From Ancylobacter tetraedralis (GTDB taxonomy: Bacteria > Pseudomonadota > Alphaproteobacteria > Rhizobiales > Xanthobacteraceae), in the NCBI RefSeq assembly GCF_014195655.1, contig NZ_JACICD010000001.1, positions 62,001 through 126,000 of the forward strand: 64,000 bases of DNA. Reading direction: 5' to 3'. Made by a program: the position numbers and the translations under genes. The notes below the pieces were generated by a model that worked only from the letters and a program-made list of their open reading frames with translations, made no database searches and was not told the DNA's origin. How positions within the stretch are numbered: the stretch's first letter is position 1; the number at the start of each line of letters is the position of its first letter. Positions 35,460-44,771 of this stretch are shown here, piece after piece.

Positions 35460-35484
35460 TTAATCCTGGTTAACGACTGGTTAA
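35460..35484. promoter_or_regulatory. CtrA-type sites upstream of minCDE
   Basis: Three TTAA blocks are arrayed at 35460-35463, 35470-35473 and 35481-35484. The latter two are spaced by seven bases, giving TTAA-N7-TTAA, the full CtrA consensus; on the minus strand this reads TTAACCAGTCGTTAACC. The first pair has a six-base gap. They lie 35-60 bases before the minC GTG, a place to repress or activate minCDE, and also upstream of the divergent GGDEF gene. Confidence 0.65.
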
Positions 35485-35642
35485 GAAGGCCGGAGCGGCC
35501 GCAGACGCAGCGGTTCCCGGTGGGCGCCGCTTGCCGCCACCAGAAGGTCATTCTATGCCTGCATTCGGGCGCGCCGTGCTGCACCGCCGCGGGGCGCAAG
35601 GAAATGGCTGCGGGCCCGAAGGGCCGGAAGAAAGATTGGTCG

Positions 35643-37028
35643 ATGTGTCTTGCCGCGGAAGGCGAACCGGGCTCGCCTACGCCGCTCATCGTGTCGCCGG
35701 CCGGGGAGTGTCCCGCCGGCCTGCCCTTCGACGGGCTCTGTCGGCTCGCCCGCTCGCTCCTGCAGGTGCCGGCGGCATCGCTGTGTCTCACCGGTGATCG
35801 CGGCCACTGGCTCGATGTCGCCGAGGGCCTCGATGCCGGGGCCTGGCACTTCGCCACCTCGTTGAACGGCCGTCCCGATAGCGGGGCCGGGGTGATGGTG
35901 GTCGAGGACGTCGCCGCGAACCCGGTCTTCGCACCGTGGGCCCACGGCCTTCCGGGCGTGACGCTGCGCTTCATCGCCAGCCTGCCGCTGCCGGGCGGAG
36001 CGGGGCGGCTTGCCGTGTTCGACGTTCGCCCGCGGGGCCTGGATGCCGTGGAGCGCGGGCGCCTGGCCGATCTTGTCGAATTGGCGAGCGCCGGCCTGCG
36101 CCTGATCGACCAGGCCGAACAGGCGGCGATGCGCGAGAATCATTTCCGGCTGCTCGCCGAAACCTCGACCGACACCATCGTGCGCGGCAACCTCGACGGC
36201 GTCCGGCTCTACGTGTCCCCCTCGGTGCGGACGCTCATCGGCTACGAGCCCGAGGAACTTGTCGGCCGCCGGGCGATGGAGATCGTTCACCCGGACGACC
36301 TGACCACCTTCGCGGCGCTGATGGGACAGATCCGTTCCGGCCAGCTGTCGATCGGGGTGGTGGAAGTCCGCCAGCGCCACAAGGACGGCTCCTGGGTGTG
36401 GATGGAAGCCTCGGTCAGGCTCACCTACGACCCGTTGACCCGCGAACCCGACGGCTATGTGTCATCGGTGCGCGATATCGGCCGGCGCAAGCTGGCCGAG
36501 CAGCGCCTCGAACATCTCGCTTCGCATGACGCGCTCACCGAACTGCCCAACCGCACCCTGTTCAATGCCCGGCTCGACGCGTTGTGCGCGTCCAAAGGCG
36601 ACGCGCCGTCCCAATTCGCGGTATTCTGCATCGACATCGACCATTTCAAGCAGGTCAACGACACGCTGGGCCATCAGGCCGGCGATTCGGTGCTGCGCGA
36701 GGCCGCTCGCCGCTTCCGCAGCGTCGCCGAGGCGGGAGACCTCGTCGCCCGCACCGGGGGTGACGAATTCGCGCTGATCATGCCGGTGGCCGGCGATATC
36801 GCGGCGGTGGCGGCAAGGGCCGGACGGATCCTCACCGCGATGCAGCCGCCCTTCGTGTTCGGTGAATCCACGCTCTCGATCGGTGTCAGCATCGGCATCG
36901 CGCTGGCCCCGCATGATGGCGCCGATCCGGACCGCCTCGCTTCCGCGGCCGACCGCGCCCTTTACGAAGCCAAATCCGCCGGCCGCAACGGCTACCGCCT
37001 TTCCACGCCGTCACCATTGCGCGGCTGA
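35643..37028 (+). CDS. GAF-PAS-GGDEF protein, predicted diguanylate cyclase
   Basis: This protein of about 461 residues has an N-terminal GAF-like sensor (LPFDGLCRLARSLLQVPAASLCL), a PAS/PAC domain (ENHFRLLAETSTDTIVRGNLDG to VSSVRDIGRRKLAEQ) and a C-terminal GGDEF domain. The active site ARTGGDEFAL is intact, so cyclic-di-GMP synthesis from two GTP is expected. The allosteric RxxD site five residues before GGDEF reads EAGD, so product inhibition is probably lost. No EAL domain is present. The start is uncertain: ATG 35643 is chosen, with ATG 35604 or GTG 35520 as in-frame alternatives. It is divergent from minCDE. Confidence 0.87.
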   Translation: MCLAAEGEPGSPTPLIVSPAGECPAGLPFDGLCRLARSLLQVPAASLCLTGDRGHWLDVAEGLDAGAWHFATSLNGRPDSGAGVMVVEDVAANPVFAPWAHGLPGVTLRFIASLPLPGGAGRLAVFDVRPRGLDAVERGRLADLVELASAGLRLIDQAEQAAMRENHFRLLAETSTDTIVRGNLDGVRLYVSPSVRTLIGYEPEELVGRRAMEIVHPDDLTTFAALMGQIRSGQLSIGVVEVRQRHKDGSWVWMEASVRLTYDPLTREPDGYVSSVRDIGRRKLAEQRLEHLASHDALTELPNRTLFNARLDALCASKGDAPSQFAVFCIDIDHFKQVNDTLGHQAGDSVLREAARRFRSVAEAGDLVARTGGDEFALIMPVAGDIAAVAARAGRILTAMQPPFVFGESTLSIGVSIGIALAPHDGADPDRLASAADRALYEAKSAGRNGYRLSTPSPLRG

Positions 37029-37117
37029 GCGCCCACCGCGCATCGACGCACGCGCCATCCACGCCCCGCCCCACCGGCGCGGCCCTGCTCGTCAGGATCG
37101 GTTCTGTTCAGGGAAAA

Positions 37118-37192
<75 letters not shown>

Positions 37193-37606
37193 GCGCTGCC
37201 GGGGCGGACGGAGCCGCCGAAGCGGGGCGACGTTTGCCACAGCGCGCGGGCTGGTGCAAGCGTCGGGCGCGGAATTCGCACCAGGCCTGTGCATGCCGCC
37301 TCTGCCGGAGCGCTCGAGGGCCGCCAGATCGGGGCGGCGGGGGGCACGCGGAGGCGGCGTCGAGCCCCCGGCGCGGGGAGTGCCGGCCCCGGCATGTCGT
37401 CGCGGTCGGCGGGAGGCTCGGCGAACCCCATGGGAGCGCGGGGCGGCGGCTCGCGCATCGGCGGCGTCTGGCCTCTTTCGTTCCGCGCCGGCGGGCCTTA
37501 TGGCAGGCCGGTGCAGGCGGGCGCGGCCGTTTCGCGACGGCGGCGGCACCCTGCCCGGCGGGGAGCGGCACTATGAAAGGGACGACGTCATGAAAGGCAG
37601 AACGCG
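37193..37606. other. Gene-free GC-rich spacer after tRNA-Thr
   Basis: This is 414 bases between the 5' end of tRNA-Thr and the small gene before murA. It is extremely GC-rich and open in several frames, but none shows a recognisable protein start or ribosome site. It should contain the tRNA promoter (minus strand) and a promoter for the murA unit; no -35/-10 pair stands out. Confidence 0.5.
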
Positions 37607-37786
37607 ATGAGCGGCCCGGATGATGCGGCGCGCGCCGAGCGCCTGGCGGCGGCGTTGCGCGCCAATCTCAAGCGGCGCAAGCAGCAGGCGCGCGGGCGGC
37701 AGGCCGATGCCCCGGCCGATCCGCCGGCGGGGGAGGGCGCGCCGATCGCCCGCCCGGCGCCGCCCGGGCCGGACGAGGCGTCCTGA
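37607..37786 (+). CDS. Small conserved basic protein upstream of murA (59 residues)
   Basis: ATG 37607 opens 59 codons. The product has an N-terminal helix rich in Ala/Arg (DDAARAERLAAALRANLKRRK) and a Pro/Ala-rich tail. Short proteins of this pattern are commonly found just before murA in related alphaproteobacteria, as I recall. The function is unknown; the basic helix suggests nucleic-acid or membrane contact. The weak upstream site (GAACGC) lowers certainty. Confidence 0.6.
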   Translation: MSGPDDAARAERLAAALRANLKRRKQQARGRQADAPADPPAGEGAPIARPAPPGPDEAS

Positions 37787-37985
37787 CCTACTGGGCGTTG
37801 TCTCCCCTCGCGACACGCGCTAGACGTCATGGGAACAGGGATGGACCTCGCCACGAATCGGCCCCATCGCGCCCTCATTCCCTGACGGTACAGGTGCCGC
37901 GTGCCCGTCCCGGCGTTTTCCCTGCCGGTCGTGCTGCGTGGCCCGTGCGTCTCGTCGGCTTTCGAGTTAAGGAGAGCAGAACCTC

Positions 37986-39275
37986 ATGGACCGTATCCGC
38001 GTCATCGGCGGCAATCCGCTCAACGGGACGATCCCGATCTCCGGCGCCAAGAACGCCGCCTTGCCACTGATGATCGCGGGCCTGCTCACCGACGAGAAGC
38101 TGGTGCTGGAAAACGTGCCGCGCCTCGCCGACGTGGCGCTGTTGCAGCGGATCCTGGGCAATCACGGCATCGATATCACCGTCAACGGCAAGCGGCGGGG
38201 CGATGGCGCTTATGCCGGGCAGACGCTGGAAATCGACGCGCGGCTGATCGTCGACACCACGGCGCCCTATGAGCTCGTCTCCAAGATGCGGGCGAGCTTC
38301 TGGGTCATCGGGCCGCTGCTGGCGCGCATGGGCGAGGCCAAGGTCTCGCTACCCGGCGGCTGCGCCATCGGTACGCGCCCGGTCGACTTCCATCTCGACG
38401 CGCTGCGCGCGCTGGGCGCCGAGCTCGAGATCGACGGCGGCTATGTGCTGGCGCGCGCGCCCAAGGGGCTGAAGGGCGCACATATCGTGTTCCCCAAGGT
38501 CTCGGTCGGCGCCACCCACACCGCCCTGATGGCGGCGAGCCTGGCCGATGGCGAGACGATCCTCGAGAACGCGGCCTGCGAGCCGGAGATCGTCGACGTC
38601 GCCGATTGCATCAACGCCATGGGCGGGCGCATCGAGGGGCAGGGCACTCCCACCATCCGCATTCGTGGCGTGCCGCGCCTCAATGGCGCCCGCCACGCGG
38701 TGCTGCCCGACCGCATCGAGACCGGCACCTATGCCATGGCGGTGGCCATGACCGGCGGCGACGTGATGCTGGCCGGTGCGCGGGCCGACCTGCTGGATTC
38801 CGCGCTGGACACGCTGCGCGAGGCCGGCGCCGAGGTCACGGTCTCGAACGAGGGGCTGCGGGTGAAGCGCAACGGCGCCGGCATTTCCCCGGTCGAGGTG
38901 TCGACCGCCCCGTTCCCCGGCTTCCCGACCGACCTGCAGGCCCAGCTGATGGCGCTGATGACGCGCGCGCGCGGCACCTCGACGATCACCGAGACCATTT
39001 TCGAGAACCGCTTCATGCATGTGCAGGAACTCGTCCGGCTCGGCGCGCGCATCCATCTCGATGGCGAGACCGCGACCATCGAGGGCGTGGAGAAGCTCAC
39101 CGGCGCGCCGGTCATGGCGACGGATCTGCGAGCCTCGGTGTCGCTGGTCATCGGTGCGCTGGCCGCCGAGGGCGAGAGCATGATCCACCGCGTCTATCAT
39201 CTCGATCGCGGCTTCGAGCGGCTGGAGGAGAAGCTCTCCGCCTGCGGTGCGCAGATCGAGCGCATCGCCGGCTGA
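37986..39275 (+). CDS. murA: UDP-N-acetylglucosamine 1-carboxyvinyltransferase
   Basis: This 429-residue enzyme transfers enolpyruvate to UDP-GlcNAc, the first committed step of peptidoglycan synthesis. Landmarks are SGAKNAALP near residue 20 (K22/N23), the catalytic and fosfomycin-binding cysteine C126 in [12 protein letters not shown], and AAFPGFPTD-like [22 protein letters not shown] lies 7 bases before ATG 37986. The Cys is retained, so intrinsic fosfomycin resistance by Asp substitution is not predicted. Confidence 0.96.
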   Translation: MDRIRVIGGNPLNGTIPISGAKNAALPLMIAGLLTDEKLVLENVPRLADVALLQRILGNHGIDITVNGKRRGDGAYAGQTLEIDARLIVDTTAPYELVSKMRASFWVIGPLLARMGEAKVSLPGGCAIGTRPVDFHLDALRALGAELEIDGGYVLARAPKGLKGAHIVFPKVSVGATHTALMAASLADGETILENAACEPEIVDVADCINAMGGRIEGQGTPTIRIRGVPRLNGARHAVLPDRIETGTYAMAVAMTGGDVMLAGARADLLDSALDTLREAGAEVTVSNEGLRVKRNGAGISPVEVSTAPFPGFPTDLQAQLMALMTRARGTSTITETIFENRFMHVQELVRLGARIHLDGETATIEGVEKLTGAPVMATDLRASVSLVIGALAAEGESMIHRVYHLDRGFERLEEKLSACGAQIERIAG

Positions 39276-39318
39276 GCGAGGGGCGAGGGTAGCGGAGGAG
39301 ACGATCCTGCCGCATGAG

Positions 39319-39735
39319 GTGATTCTGGCGCCGGTGCCGCTGGTCCATCTGGAATCGGCGCAGGCGATTGGTCACGGGAGCCATGTGGCGTTCAGCACCA
39401 GCCAGACGTCCTTTCCCCCTGAGTGGTTGGGGCGCCACATTTATTTCTACGCCTCCGCCGCCGGTTATGCTGGCTCGTCGGCGGACATACGCAAGGTGCC
39501 GTTCCGTGGTGTGCTGGTGCGGCATTTGCTGTCCTCCTCGGGCTTCTATGATGGCGATGCCATTCGGCCGGCATCCACCGCGACGGATAGCGCCAGCCTC
39601 GCCTTTTTCGAGGTTGCCGATTTCGAGAAGCTGGCCAAGCCGCTGCTGATCGGCCAGTTCGCCAAGGCTGACGGCGGCAGATATGCCGCGGCATACACGC
39701 CCCGCCGCCCGATCGCCTCCCGTCTGTCCGAGTAG
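39319..39735 (+). CDS. Hypothetical protein, family not recognised
   Basis: This is an open frame of 138 codons from GTG 39319, or 162 codons from GTG 39247 inside the end of murA; no ATG fits and the start is uncertain. The product is soluble with mixed composition (HGSHVAFSTSQTSFPPEWLG, YFYASAAGYAGSSADIRKVPF, GFYDGDAIRPASTATDS, FFEVADFEKLAKPLLI). It has fewer Arg/Ala than out-of-frame noise in this genome, supporting a real protein. I cannot assign it. It sits between murA and the DUF2948-hisD operon and could be a recent insertion. Confidence 0.55.
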   Translation: MILAPVPLVHLESAQAIGHGSHVAFSTSQTSFPPEWLGRHIYFYASAAGYAGSSADIRKVPFRGVLVRHLLSSSGFYDGDAIRPASTATDSASLAFFEVADFEKLAKPLLIGQFAKADGGRYAAAYTPRRPIASRLSE

Positions 39736-39899
39736 GTCACGCAAGACTCCGCAGACGCGCGTACGCCGGCAGGTGTCTCCCCCTTGCGGCGCGTGCGATG
39801 GCGCGCCATCTGCCGGACAGACGGTCAGCTCCCGGTGGCGAGAGGGCGACACGGGATGGGGCTGGCCCGCACGGGAGCCGCTCAACGGAGTGAAGTGAC

Positions 39900-40385
39900 A
39901 TGGGCAAGGGCCTCAAGCTGATCGCGCTCGACGCGGAAGATCTGGCGGTACTGTCGATGCATCTGCAGGACGCGGTGCTGGCGGTGGGCGACATGACCTT
40001 CGTGCCGAAGGAGCGACGCTTCGTCCTGCTGGCCAGCCGGTTCGATTGGGAAAAGGCGATCCAGGCCGAGGCGATGGCGGAGGTCGGCACGCCGGCCGGC
40101 GCCGCGGCCGCCGCCGCGGGTCCCTGCGTGCGCCGGCATTCCGGGTTGCGCTTCGAGCGCGTGCTGGCCGCCCGGGTGCGCGGCATCGATCTCAAGAAGA
40201 AGCAGGGCGTGCTCAACCTGCTGGCGATGAAGTTCGAGGCGGGCGAGGCCCCCTCCGGAACGGTGAGCTTTCTGTTCTCGGGCGGGGGCGAGGTGCAGCT
40301 TGACGTCGAATGCCTCGAAGTCGCGCTTGAGGATCTGGGCCCGGCCTGGGACGTCAAGGGTACGCCCTGCCACGACGTGGGGTGA
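39900..40385 (+). CDS. DUF2948 family protein
   Basis: This 161-residue protein is of the alphaproteobacterial DUF2948 family, regularly found directly before hisD. LKLIALDAEDLAVLSMHLQDAVL and the RFVLLASRFDWE block are typical. Its function is unknown. ATG 39900 has a ribosome site GGAGTG nine bases upstream. A run of Gly/Ala (about 62-74) separates its two halves. Confidence 0.85.
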   Translation: MGKGLKLIALDAEDLAVLSMHLQDAVLAVGDMTFVPKERRFVLLASRFDWEKAIQAEAMAEVGTPAGAAAAAAGPCVRRHSGLRFERVLAARVRGIDLKKKQGVLNLLAMKFEAGEAPSGTVSFLFSGGGEVQLDVECLEVALEDLGPAWDVKGTPCHDVG

Positions 40386-40460
40386 GCGCGCGCGGACGGG
40401 CACCGTCCATCGCTGCCGTGCCACGGTCTGCCGGTCGTCTTGCCGCCTGTCGCGTTGCGA

Positions 40461-40490
40461 CCGGTCTTCTTCCCGCCGGTCTTCTTCCCG
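40461..40490 (+). repeat. Two exact 15-base tandem copies before hisD
   Basis: CCGGTCTTCTTCCCG occurs twice in direct succession (40461-40475 and 40476-40490), with a degenerate third unit to about 40505. It is pyrimidine-rich and non-coding, in the gap between the DUF2948 gene and hisD. Probably slippage-generated. Confidence 0.7.
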
Positions 40491-40549
40491 CTTGTCTTCG
40501 GGCGGCGCGGTTGCGATAGGACAGGGGTTACGTGCCCGCAGGATCCGCC

Positions 40550-41842
40550 ATGCCGCTTCGCCTTGATACGTCCTCGCCCGATTTCGCCGCGCGCTTCACG
40601 GCCTTTCTCGGCACCAAGCGCGAGGTGTCGCAGGATGTCGCCGACGCGGTGGCCGGCATCATTGCGGATGTGCGCGCGCGCGGCGACGCGGCGCTGATCG
40701 ACCTCTCCCGGCGCTTCGACCGGGTGGACCTCGGCGCGCTGGGCATCCGGGTTTCGGAAGCGGAGATCGACGCGGCGGTGGCGGCGGCCGATCCGGCCAC
40801 GGTGCAGGCGCTCGCCTTCGCGCATGGCCGCATCCGCGCTCATCACGAGCGCCAGCTGCCGGCGAGCGGGCGCTATGTCGACGCCGCCGGCGTCGAGCTC
40901 GGCCATCGCTGGACCCCGGTCGATGCGGTTGGCCTGTATGTGCCGGGCGGTACCGCGGCTTATCCCTCTTCCGTGCTGATGAACGCGGTGCCGGCCAAGG
41001 TCGCGGGCGTCGGCCGGCTCGCCATGGTGGTGCCCGCGCCCGATGGCGTGCTCAACCCCTTGGTGCTGGCGGCGGCGCGCCTTGCCGGCGTCGATGAGGT
41101 GTATCGCGTGGGCGGGGCGCAGGCGGTGGCGGCGCTCGCCTATGGGACGCAGACCATCGCCCCGGTGGCCAAGATCGTCGGCCCCGGCAATGCCTATGTC
41201 GCCGCCGCCAAGCGCCATGTGTTCGGCACGGTCGGCATCGACATGGTGGCCGGCCCCTCCGAGGTGCTGGTGATCGCCGATGGCGCGCAGAACCCGGACT
41301 GGATCGCCGCCGACCTGCTGGCGCAGGCCGAGCACGACACCGCCGCGCAGTCGATCCTGATGACCGACGACGCGGCGCTGGCCGATGCGGTCGCCGAGGC
41401 GGTGGAGCGCCAGCTGGCGCTCCTGCCGCGCCGCGACATTGCCGGCGCCAGCTGGGCGGAGTTCGGCGCGATCATCACGCTCGCCAGTCTCGAGGAGGCG
41501 CCCGCGCTGTCCGACCGCATCGCACCCGAGCATCTGGAAATCATGACGGCGGATGCCGAGGCGCTGGTCGCGCGCATCCGCCATGCCGGGGCGATCTTTA
41601 TCGGCGCCCACACGCCGGAGGCGATCGGCGACTATGTCGGCGGCTCCAACCACGTTCTGCCGACCGCGCGCTCGGCGCGCTTTTCGTCCGGCCTCAACGT
41701 GCTCGATTTCATGAAGCGCACCACCCTCCTCAAATGCGGGCCCGAGCAGCTACGCGCGCTCGGCCCGGCGGCGATCGCACTCGGCGAGGCGGAAGGGCTC
41801 GGCGCCCATGCCCGGTCGGTGGCGATCCGCCTGAACCTGTAG
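40550..41842 (+). CDS. hisD: Histidinol dehydrogenase
   Basis: This 430-residue zinc enzyme performs the last two oxidations of histidine synthesis (L-histidinol to L-histidine, two NAD+). Family blocks are [19 protein letters not shown], the NAD-site [27 protein letters not shown], and metal/substrate-site residues in [10 protein letters not shown] and [12 protein letters not shown] 40550 follows AGGA by seven bases; GTG 40532 is an alternative. It heads the run UPF0262, phosphatase, maf, yacG. Confidence 0.95.
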   Translation: MPLRLDTSSPDFAARFTAFLGTKREVSQDVADAVAGIIADVRARGDAALIDLSRRFDRVDLGALGIRVSEAEIDAAVAAADPATVQALAFAHGRIRAHHERQLPASGRYVDAAGVELGHRWTPVDAVGLYVPGGTAAYPSSVLMNAVPAKVAGVGRLAMVVPAPDGVLNPLVLAAARLAGVDEVYRVGGAQAVAALAYGTQTIAPVAKIVGPGNAYVAAAKRHVFGTVGIDMVAGPSEVLVIADGAQNPDWIAADLLAQAEHDTAAQSILMTDDAALADAVAEAVERQLALLPRRDIAGASWAEFGAIITLASLEEAPALSDRIAPEHLEIMTADAEALVARIRHAGAIFIGAHTPEAIGDYVGGSNHVLPTARSARFSSGLNVLDFMKRTTLLKCGPEQLRALGPAAIALGEAEGLGAHARSVAIRLNL

Positions 41843-41852
41843 CGGCGGCGCG

Positions 41853-42350
41853 ATGGCGGATGGCGAGGACCCCCACGCCGACACGCGCCGCCTCTCGGCG
41901 GTGACGCTCGACGCCCGGTCGATCGGCCGTTCCACCCGCGATGTCGAGCACGAGCGCGCGGTCGCGATCTACGACCTCATCGAGGAGAACAGCTTCACCC
42001 CGATCGGCGACACCGAGCCCGGTCCCTATCGGCTGTCCATCGCGCTGGCCGACGGTCGGCTGCTGCTGGAAATCACCCGCGAGGACGGTGCCCCGGTGGT
42101 GCGGCATCATCTCTCGCTCAGCCCGTTGCGGCGGGTGGTGAAAGATTATTTCATGGTGTGCGAGAGCTATTATTCGGCGATCCGCACCGCGAGCCCCTCG
42201 CAGATCGAGGCCATCGACATGGGCCGGCGTGGCCTGCACAACGAGGGCTCGGAGGTGCTGCGCGCGCGGCTGAAGGACAAGATCTCCCTGGATTTCGGCA
42301 CGGCCCGGCGCCTGTTCACGCTGGTCTGCGCGCTGCACTGGAAAGGCTGA
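41853..42350 (+). CDS. UPF0262 family protein
   Basis: This 165-residue protein has the UPF0262 pattern ([53 protein letters not shown]). The function is unknown. It is always close to hisD in related genomes. It starts at ATG 41853, 10 bases after hisD, and the next gene starts 3 bases after its stop. Confidence 0.88.
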   Translation: MADGEDPHADTRRLSAVTLDARSIGRSTRDVEHERAVAIYDLIEENSFTPIGDTEPGPYRLSIALADGRLLLEITREDGAPVVRHHLSLSPLRRVVKDYFMVCESYYSAIRTASPSQIEAIDMGRRGLHNEGSEVLRARLKDKISLDFGTARRLFTLVCALHWKG

Positions 42351-42353
42351 AGC

Positions 42354-42842
42354 GTGGACGGGCGGTCCGGCTCCAACGCGCTGTCGCCCGGCTGGGTACC
42401 CGGCAAACGGCGCGAGCGGCCGCAATCGGTGCTGTTCATGTGCGGCCAGAACAGCGTGCGTTCGCCCATGGCGGCGGTGCTCGCCCGCCATCTGTTCGGC
42501 CGCTCGCTCTATGTCGGTTCGGCCGGGGTGATGAAGGGCGAGAGCGACCCTTTCGTCGTCGCCGCCATCGACGAGATCGGCCTCGACCTGCATCGCCACC
42601 GGCCGCAGACTCTGGAGGAGCTGGAGGAGAACGAGGGGCTCGGGTTCGATCTCGTCATCACCCTCTCGCCCGATGCCCATCACCGCGCGCTGGAGCTGAC
42701 CCGCACCAATGCGATCGATGTGGAATACTGGCCGACACCCGACCCCACGCTGGTCAGCGGCAATCGCGAGCAGCGCCTGGATGCCTATCGCGCCGTGCGC
42801 GACGAGCTGGAGACGCGCATCCGCGCCCGCTTCCGGTTTTGA
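42354..42842 (+). CDS. Low-molecular-weight phosphatase family protein (ArsC/LMW-PTP fold)
   Basis: This 162-residue protein has a P-loop C-x5-R (CGQNSVRS, about residues 29-36) after a beta strand SVLFM, with a general-acid region near the C-terminus (EYWPTPDPT). It would hydrolyse phosphotyrosine- or arsenate-type substrates; the family member beside hisD/maf is not characterised. GTG 42354 is the only good start. In many relatives infA lies between this gene and maf; here it is absent. Confidence 0.82.
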   Translation: MDGRSGSNALSPGWVPGKRRERPQSVLFMCGQNSVRSPMAAVLARHLFGRSLYVGSAGVMKGESDPFVVAAIDEIGLDLHRHRPQTLEELEENEGLGFDLVITLSPDAHHRALELTRTNAIDVEYWPTPDPTLVSGNREQRLDAYRAVRDELETRIRARFRF

Positions 42843-42958
42843 TGGCGCGGCCGGGCGGCGTAAAAGCCGTTCAGTTTTTAAGGAAGTTGCACTAGCGTGC
42901 CGCCCCGAATGACCGACGGCCCCGCATGTCCAATGGCCGGCGGAAGAGGAGTATACGA

Positions 42959-43582
42959 GTGAGCGCCCGCCCCCTTCTGGTGCTGGCCTCGGGCTCGCCG
43001 CGCCGACTGGCGCTGCTGGCCCAGGCCGGCATCGAGCCCGACGCCCTGCTGCCCGCCGATATTGACGAGACGCCCGAGCGCGGCGAGCTTCCGCGCCGGC
43101 TCGCCCTGCGCCTCGCCCAGCAGAAGCTGGCCGCCGCGGATGCCCGCCGCACCGCCGACGGCGCGTATGCGGGCGCCTATCTGCTGGCCGCCGACACGGT
43201 GGTGGCGGTCGGCCGCCGCATCCTGCCGAAGCCGGAGATCGGCGAAGAGGCGGCCGATTGCCTGCGCCTGCTCTCGGGCCGCGCCCATCGCGTCTATACC
43301 GGCATCGCCCTGATGACGCCCAAGGGTGGGGTACGCACCCGTCTGGTCGAGACGCGGGTGCGCTTCAAGCGCCTGTCGCGCGAGGAGATGGACGCCTATG
43401 TCGCCGCGCGCGAATGGCAGGGCAAGGCGGGCGGCTACGCCATTCAGGGGCTCGCCGGCACCTTCGTGGTCAAGCTGGTCGGCTCCTATACCAATGTGGT
43501 CGGCCTGCCGCTGGCGGAGACGGTGACGCTGCTGGCGGGCGAGCGTTATCCCGTTCACCAGCGCTGGGGTCATCCGGCGTGA
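42959..43582 (+). CDS. maf: Maf/YhdE-family nucleoside triphosphate pyrophosphatase
   Basis: This 207-residue protein has the Maf start [19 protein letters not shown], the catalytic ADTVV block ([11 protein letters not shown]) and the [19 protein letters not shown] end. It cleaves non-canonical or pyrimidine NTPs to NMP and PPi, and members of the family also affect septation. GTG 42959 is preferred because AGAGGAG is 7-8 bases upstream; ATG 42926 would add 11 basic residues. yacG follows 15 bases later. Confidence 0.88.
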   Translation: MSARPLLVLASGSPRRLALLAQAGIEPDALLPADIDETPERGELPRRLALRLAQQKLAAADARRTADGAYAGAYLLAADTVVAVGRRILPKPEIGEEAADCLRLLSGRAHRVYTGIALMTPKGGVRTRLVETRVRFKRLSREEMDAYVAAREWQGKAGGYAIQGLAGTFVVKLVGSYTNVVGLPLAETVTLLAGERYPVHQRWGHPA

Positions 43583-43597
43583 GCAGGGGAGCGGCCC

Positions 43598-43834
43598 ATG
43601 GCATCGGGTGAGGACAAGACAGGTGGCGCGGCGCCCCGTAGCTGCCCGATCTGCGACAAGCCGGCGGTGGAAAAATACCGCCCATTCTGCTCCAGCCGCT
43701 GTGCCGACATCGACCTCAACCGCTGGCTGGTCGGCGCCTACGCCATTCCCGTGACCGAGGAAGACGACGAGGACGGCGAAGAGCCCTCGCTTGCCCCCGC
43801 TGCCCCGCCGCCGCCCCCGTCGCGACGGCGCTGA
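43598..43834 (+). CDS. yacG: YacG-type zinc-binding DNA gyrase inhibitor
   Basis: This 78-residue protein has a four-cysteine zinc site, C-x2-C (SCPICDKP) and C-x3-C (FCSSRCADID), then the YacG helix DLNRWLVGAYAIP. The tail is acidic and Pro-rich. YacG binds GyrB and inhibits gyrase. It lies between maf and tRNA-Phe, as is usual in this group. Confidence 0.9.
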   Translation: MASGEDKTGGAAPRSCPICDKPAVEKYRPFCSSRCADIDLNRWLVGAYAIPVTEEDDEDGEEPSLAPAAPPPPPSRRR

Positions 43835-44422
43835 GCCCGCCACGGCCGGGCTGCGGCAGGCGGGATCGTGTGCGGGCCACCGACGCCTGAGGTCCAATCG
43901 CGATGCTCCGCTGGCGAGGCTCTTGCTCGGCCCGCCTGGCGTCATGGGCGTCCCAGATTGCGCGCTCCCGCGCTCGGCTCCTTGCCGGCACTCCGCTTCC
44001 GCGCGCGGCACTCCTGTGCTTCCCGGCGCCCCGATTCGTGCGCGCCGGCATTCGTGCAATCCCCGGCGCTCGCGCCCACCCCCGCGCATTGGTCCGCATC
44101 TCGACAATGGCCCTCCCACGTCCGGAAGCTCGCGGTCTGCGAGGCATTCCAACGGGCGCGCGGGACGTGTGCGCTCCGGTATGCGCGCTCCGGTACGCGC
44201 GCTCGGGCAGTGCCCTCTGGGATGCGTGTTGCCGGACCGGTGCACGCACCACCGGCGCCCCTTCCGGACGCACGCGCGGGATGCCGCGCGACCTCCGCGG
44301 GTGACGCTTCGGTGACGACAGGCTGGGGAAAGGCGGATTTTCCCGTGGCGGGCATATGGACAGGGCGAGCCCGAAACACTATAAACCGCCCGCTCCACAC
44401 GGCTTCAAGCCGTTGTCGGCAT
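43835..44422. other. Gene-free GC-rich spacer with a short tandem repeat
   Basis: This is 588 bases without a recognisable gene between yacG and tRNA-Phe. It contains a 14-base repeat, about two and a half copies of GCGCTCCGGTA(T/C)GC near 44170-44203, and many GCGCGC/GGCGCC stretches. Long frames exist on both strands but show only Arg/Ala/Pro-rich noise. The tRNA-Phe promoter should lie near 44370-44400 (GAAACACTATAAACC looks like a -10 region). Confidence 0.5.
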
Positions 44423-44498
44423 GCCCAGGTAGCTCAGCTGGTAGAGCATGCGACTGAAAATCGCAGTGTCGGCGGTTCGACTCCGTCCCTGGGCACCA
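44423..44498 (+). tRNA. tRNA-Phe (GAA anticodon)
   Basis: A 76-nt cloverleaf is present with encoded CCA: acceptor GCCCAGG/CCTGGGC, D arm GCTCAGCTGGTAGAGC, anticodon stem TGCGA/TCGCA with loop CTGAAAA, T arm GGCGGTTCGACTCCGTC. Its 3' end is a classical integration site, and an integrase remnant lies 157 bases downstream. Confidence 0.96.
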
Positions 44499-44654
44499 TC
44501 ACTCTCCGCCGGGGATAACCGGAAGTGCGCTAAACTACTATAATCAAAGAATTTTCGACGATCGCCGTATTGGCGCGTATCGGCGGGCCGGTTGGCGTTT
44601 TGGAACGTCTGTTGGCATCCTTCGGTACCAAGTCACAGACCGGGTACCAACAGC

Positions 44655-44765
44655 GTTCCCCTGTCAGACGCCGCCGCCCGCAATGCCAAGCCGAGTACGA
44701 AGCCGCGCAAGCTCTCCGATGGGGGAGGCTTGCACCTCCTCGTCACGTCAACCGGCAGTCGCTGA
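44655..44765 (+). pseudogene. Tyrosine-type integrase remnant, N-terminal arm-binding domain only
   Basis: Thirty-six codons read VPLSDAAARNAKPSTKPRKL followed by SDGGGLHLLVTSTGS and end at TGA 44763. This is the start of the DUF4102/P4-type integrase family, which normally has about 400 residues. No catalytic domain follows; the next seven bases lead into a transposase fragment. Its place just after tRNA-Phe marks an old tRNA-targeted island insertion. Confidence 0.75.
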
Positions 44766-44771
44766 CCTGAG

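Noticed and set aside
44570-44770. Small 66-residue gene after tRNA-Phe
   Set aside because: It is the out-of-frame shadow of the integrase remnant, which matches the integrase N-terminal consensus in the other frame.
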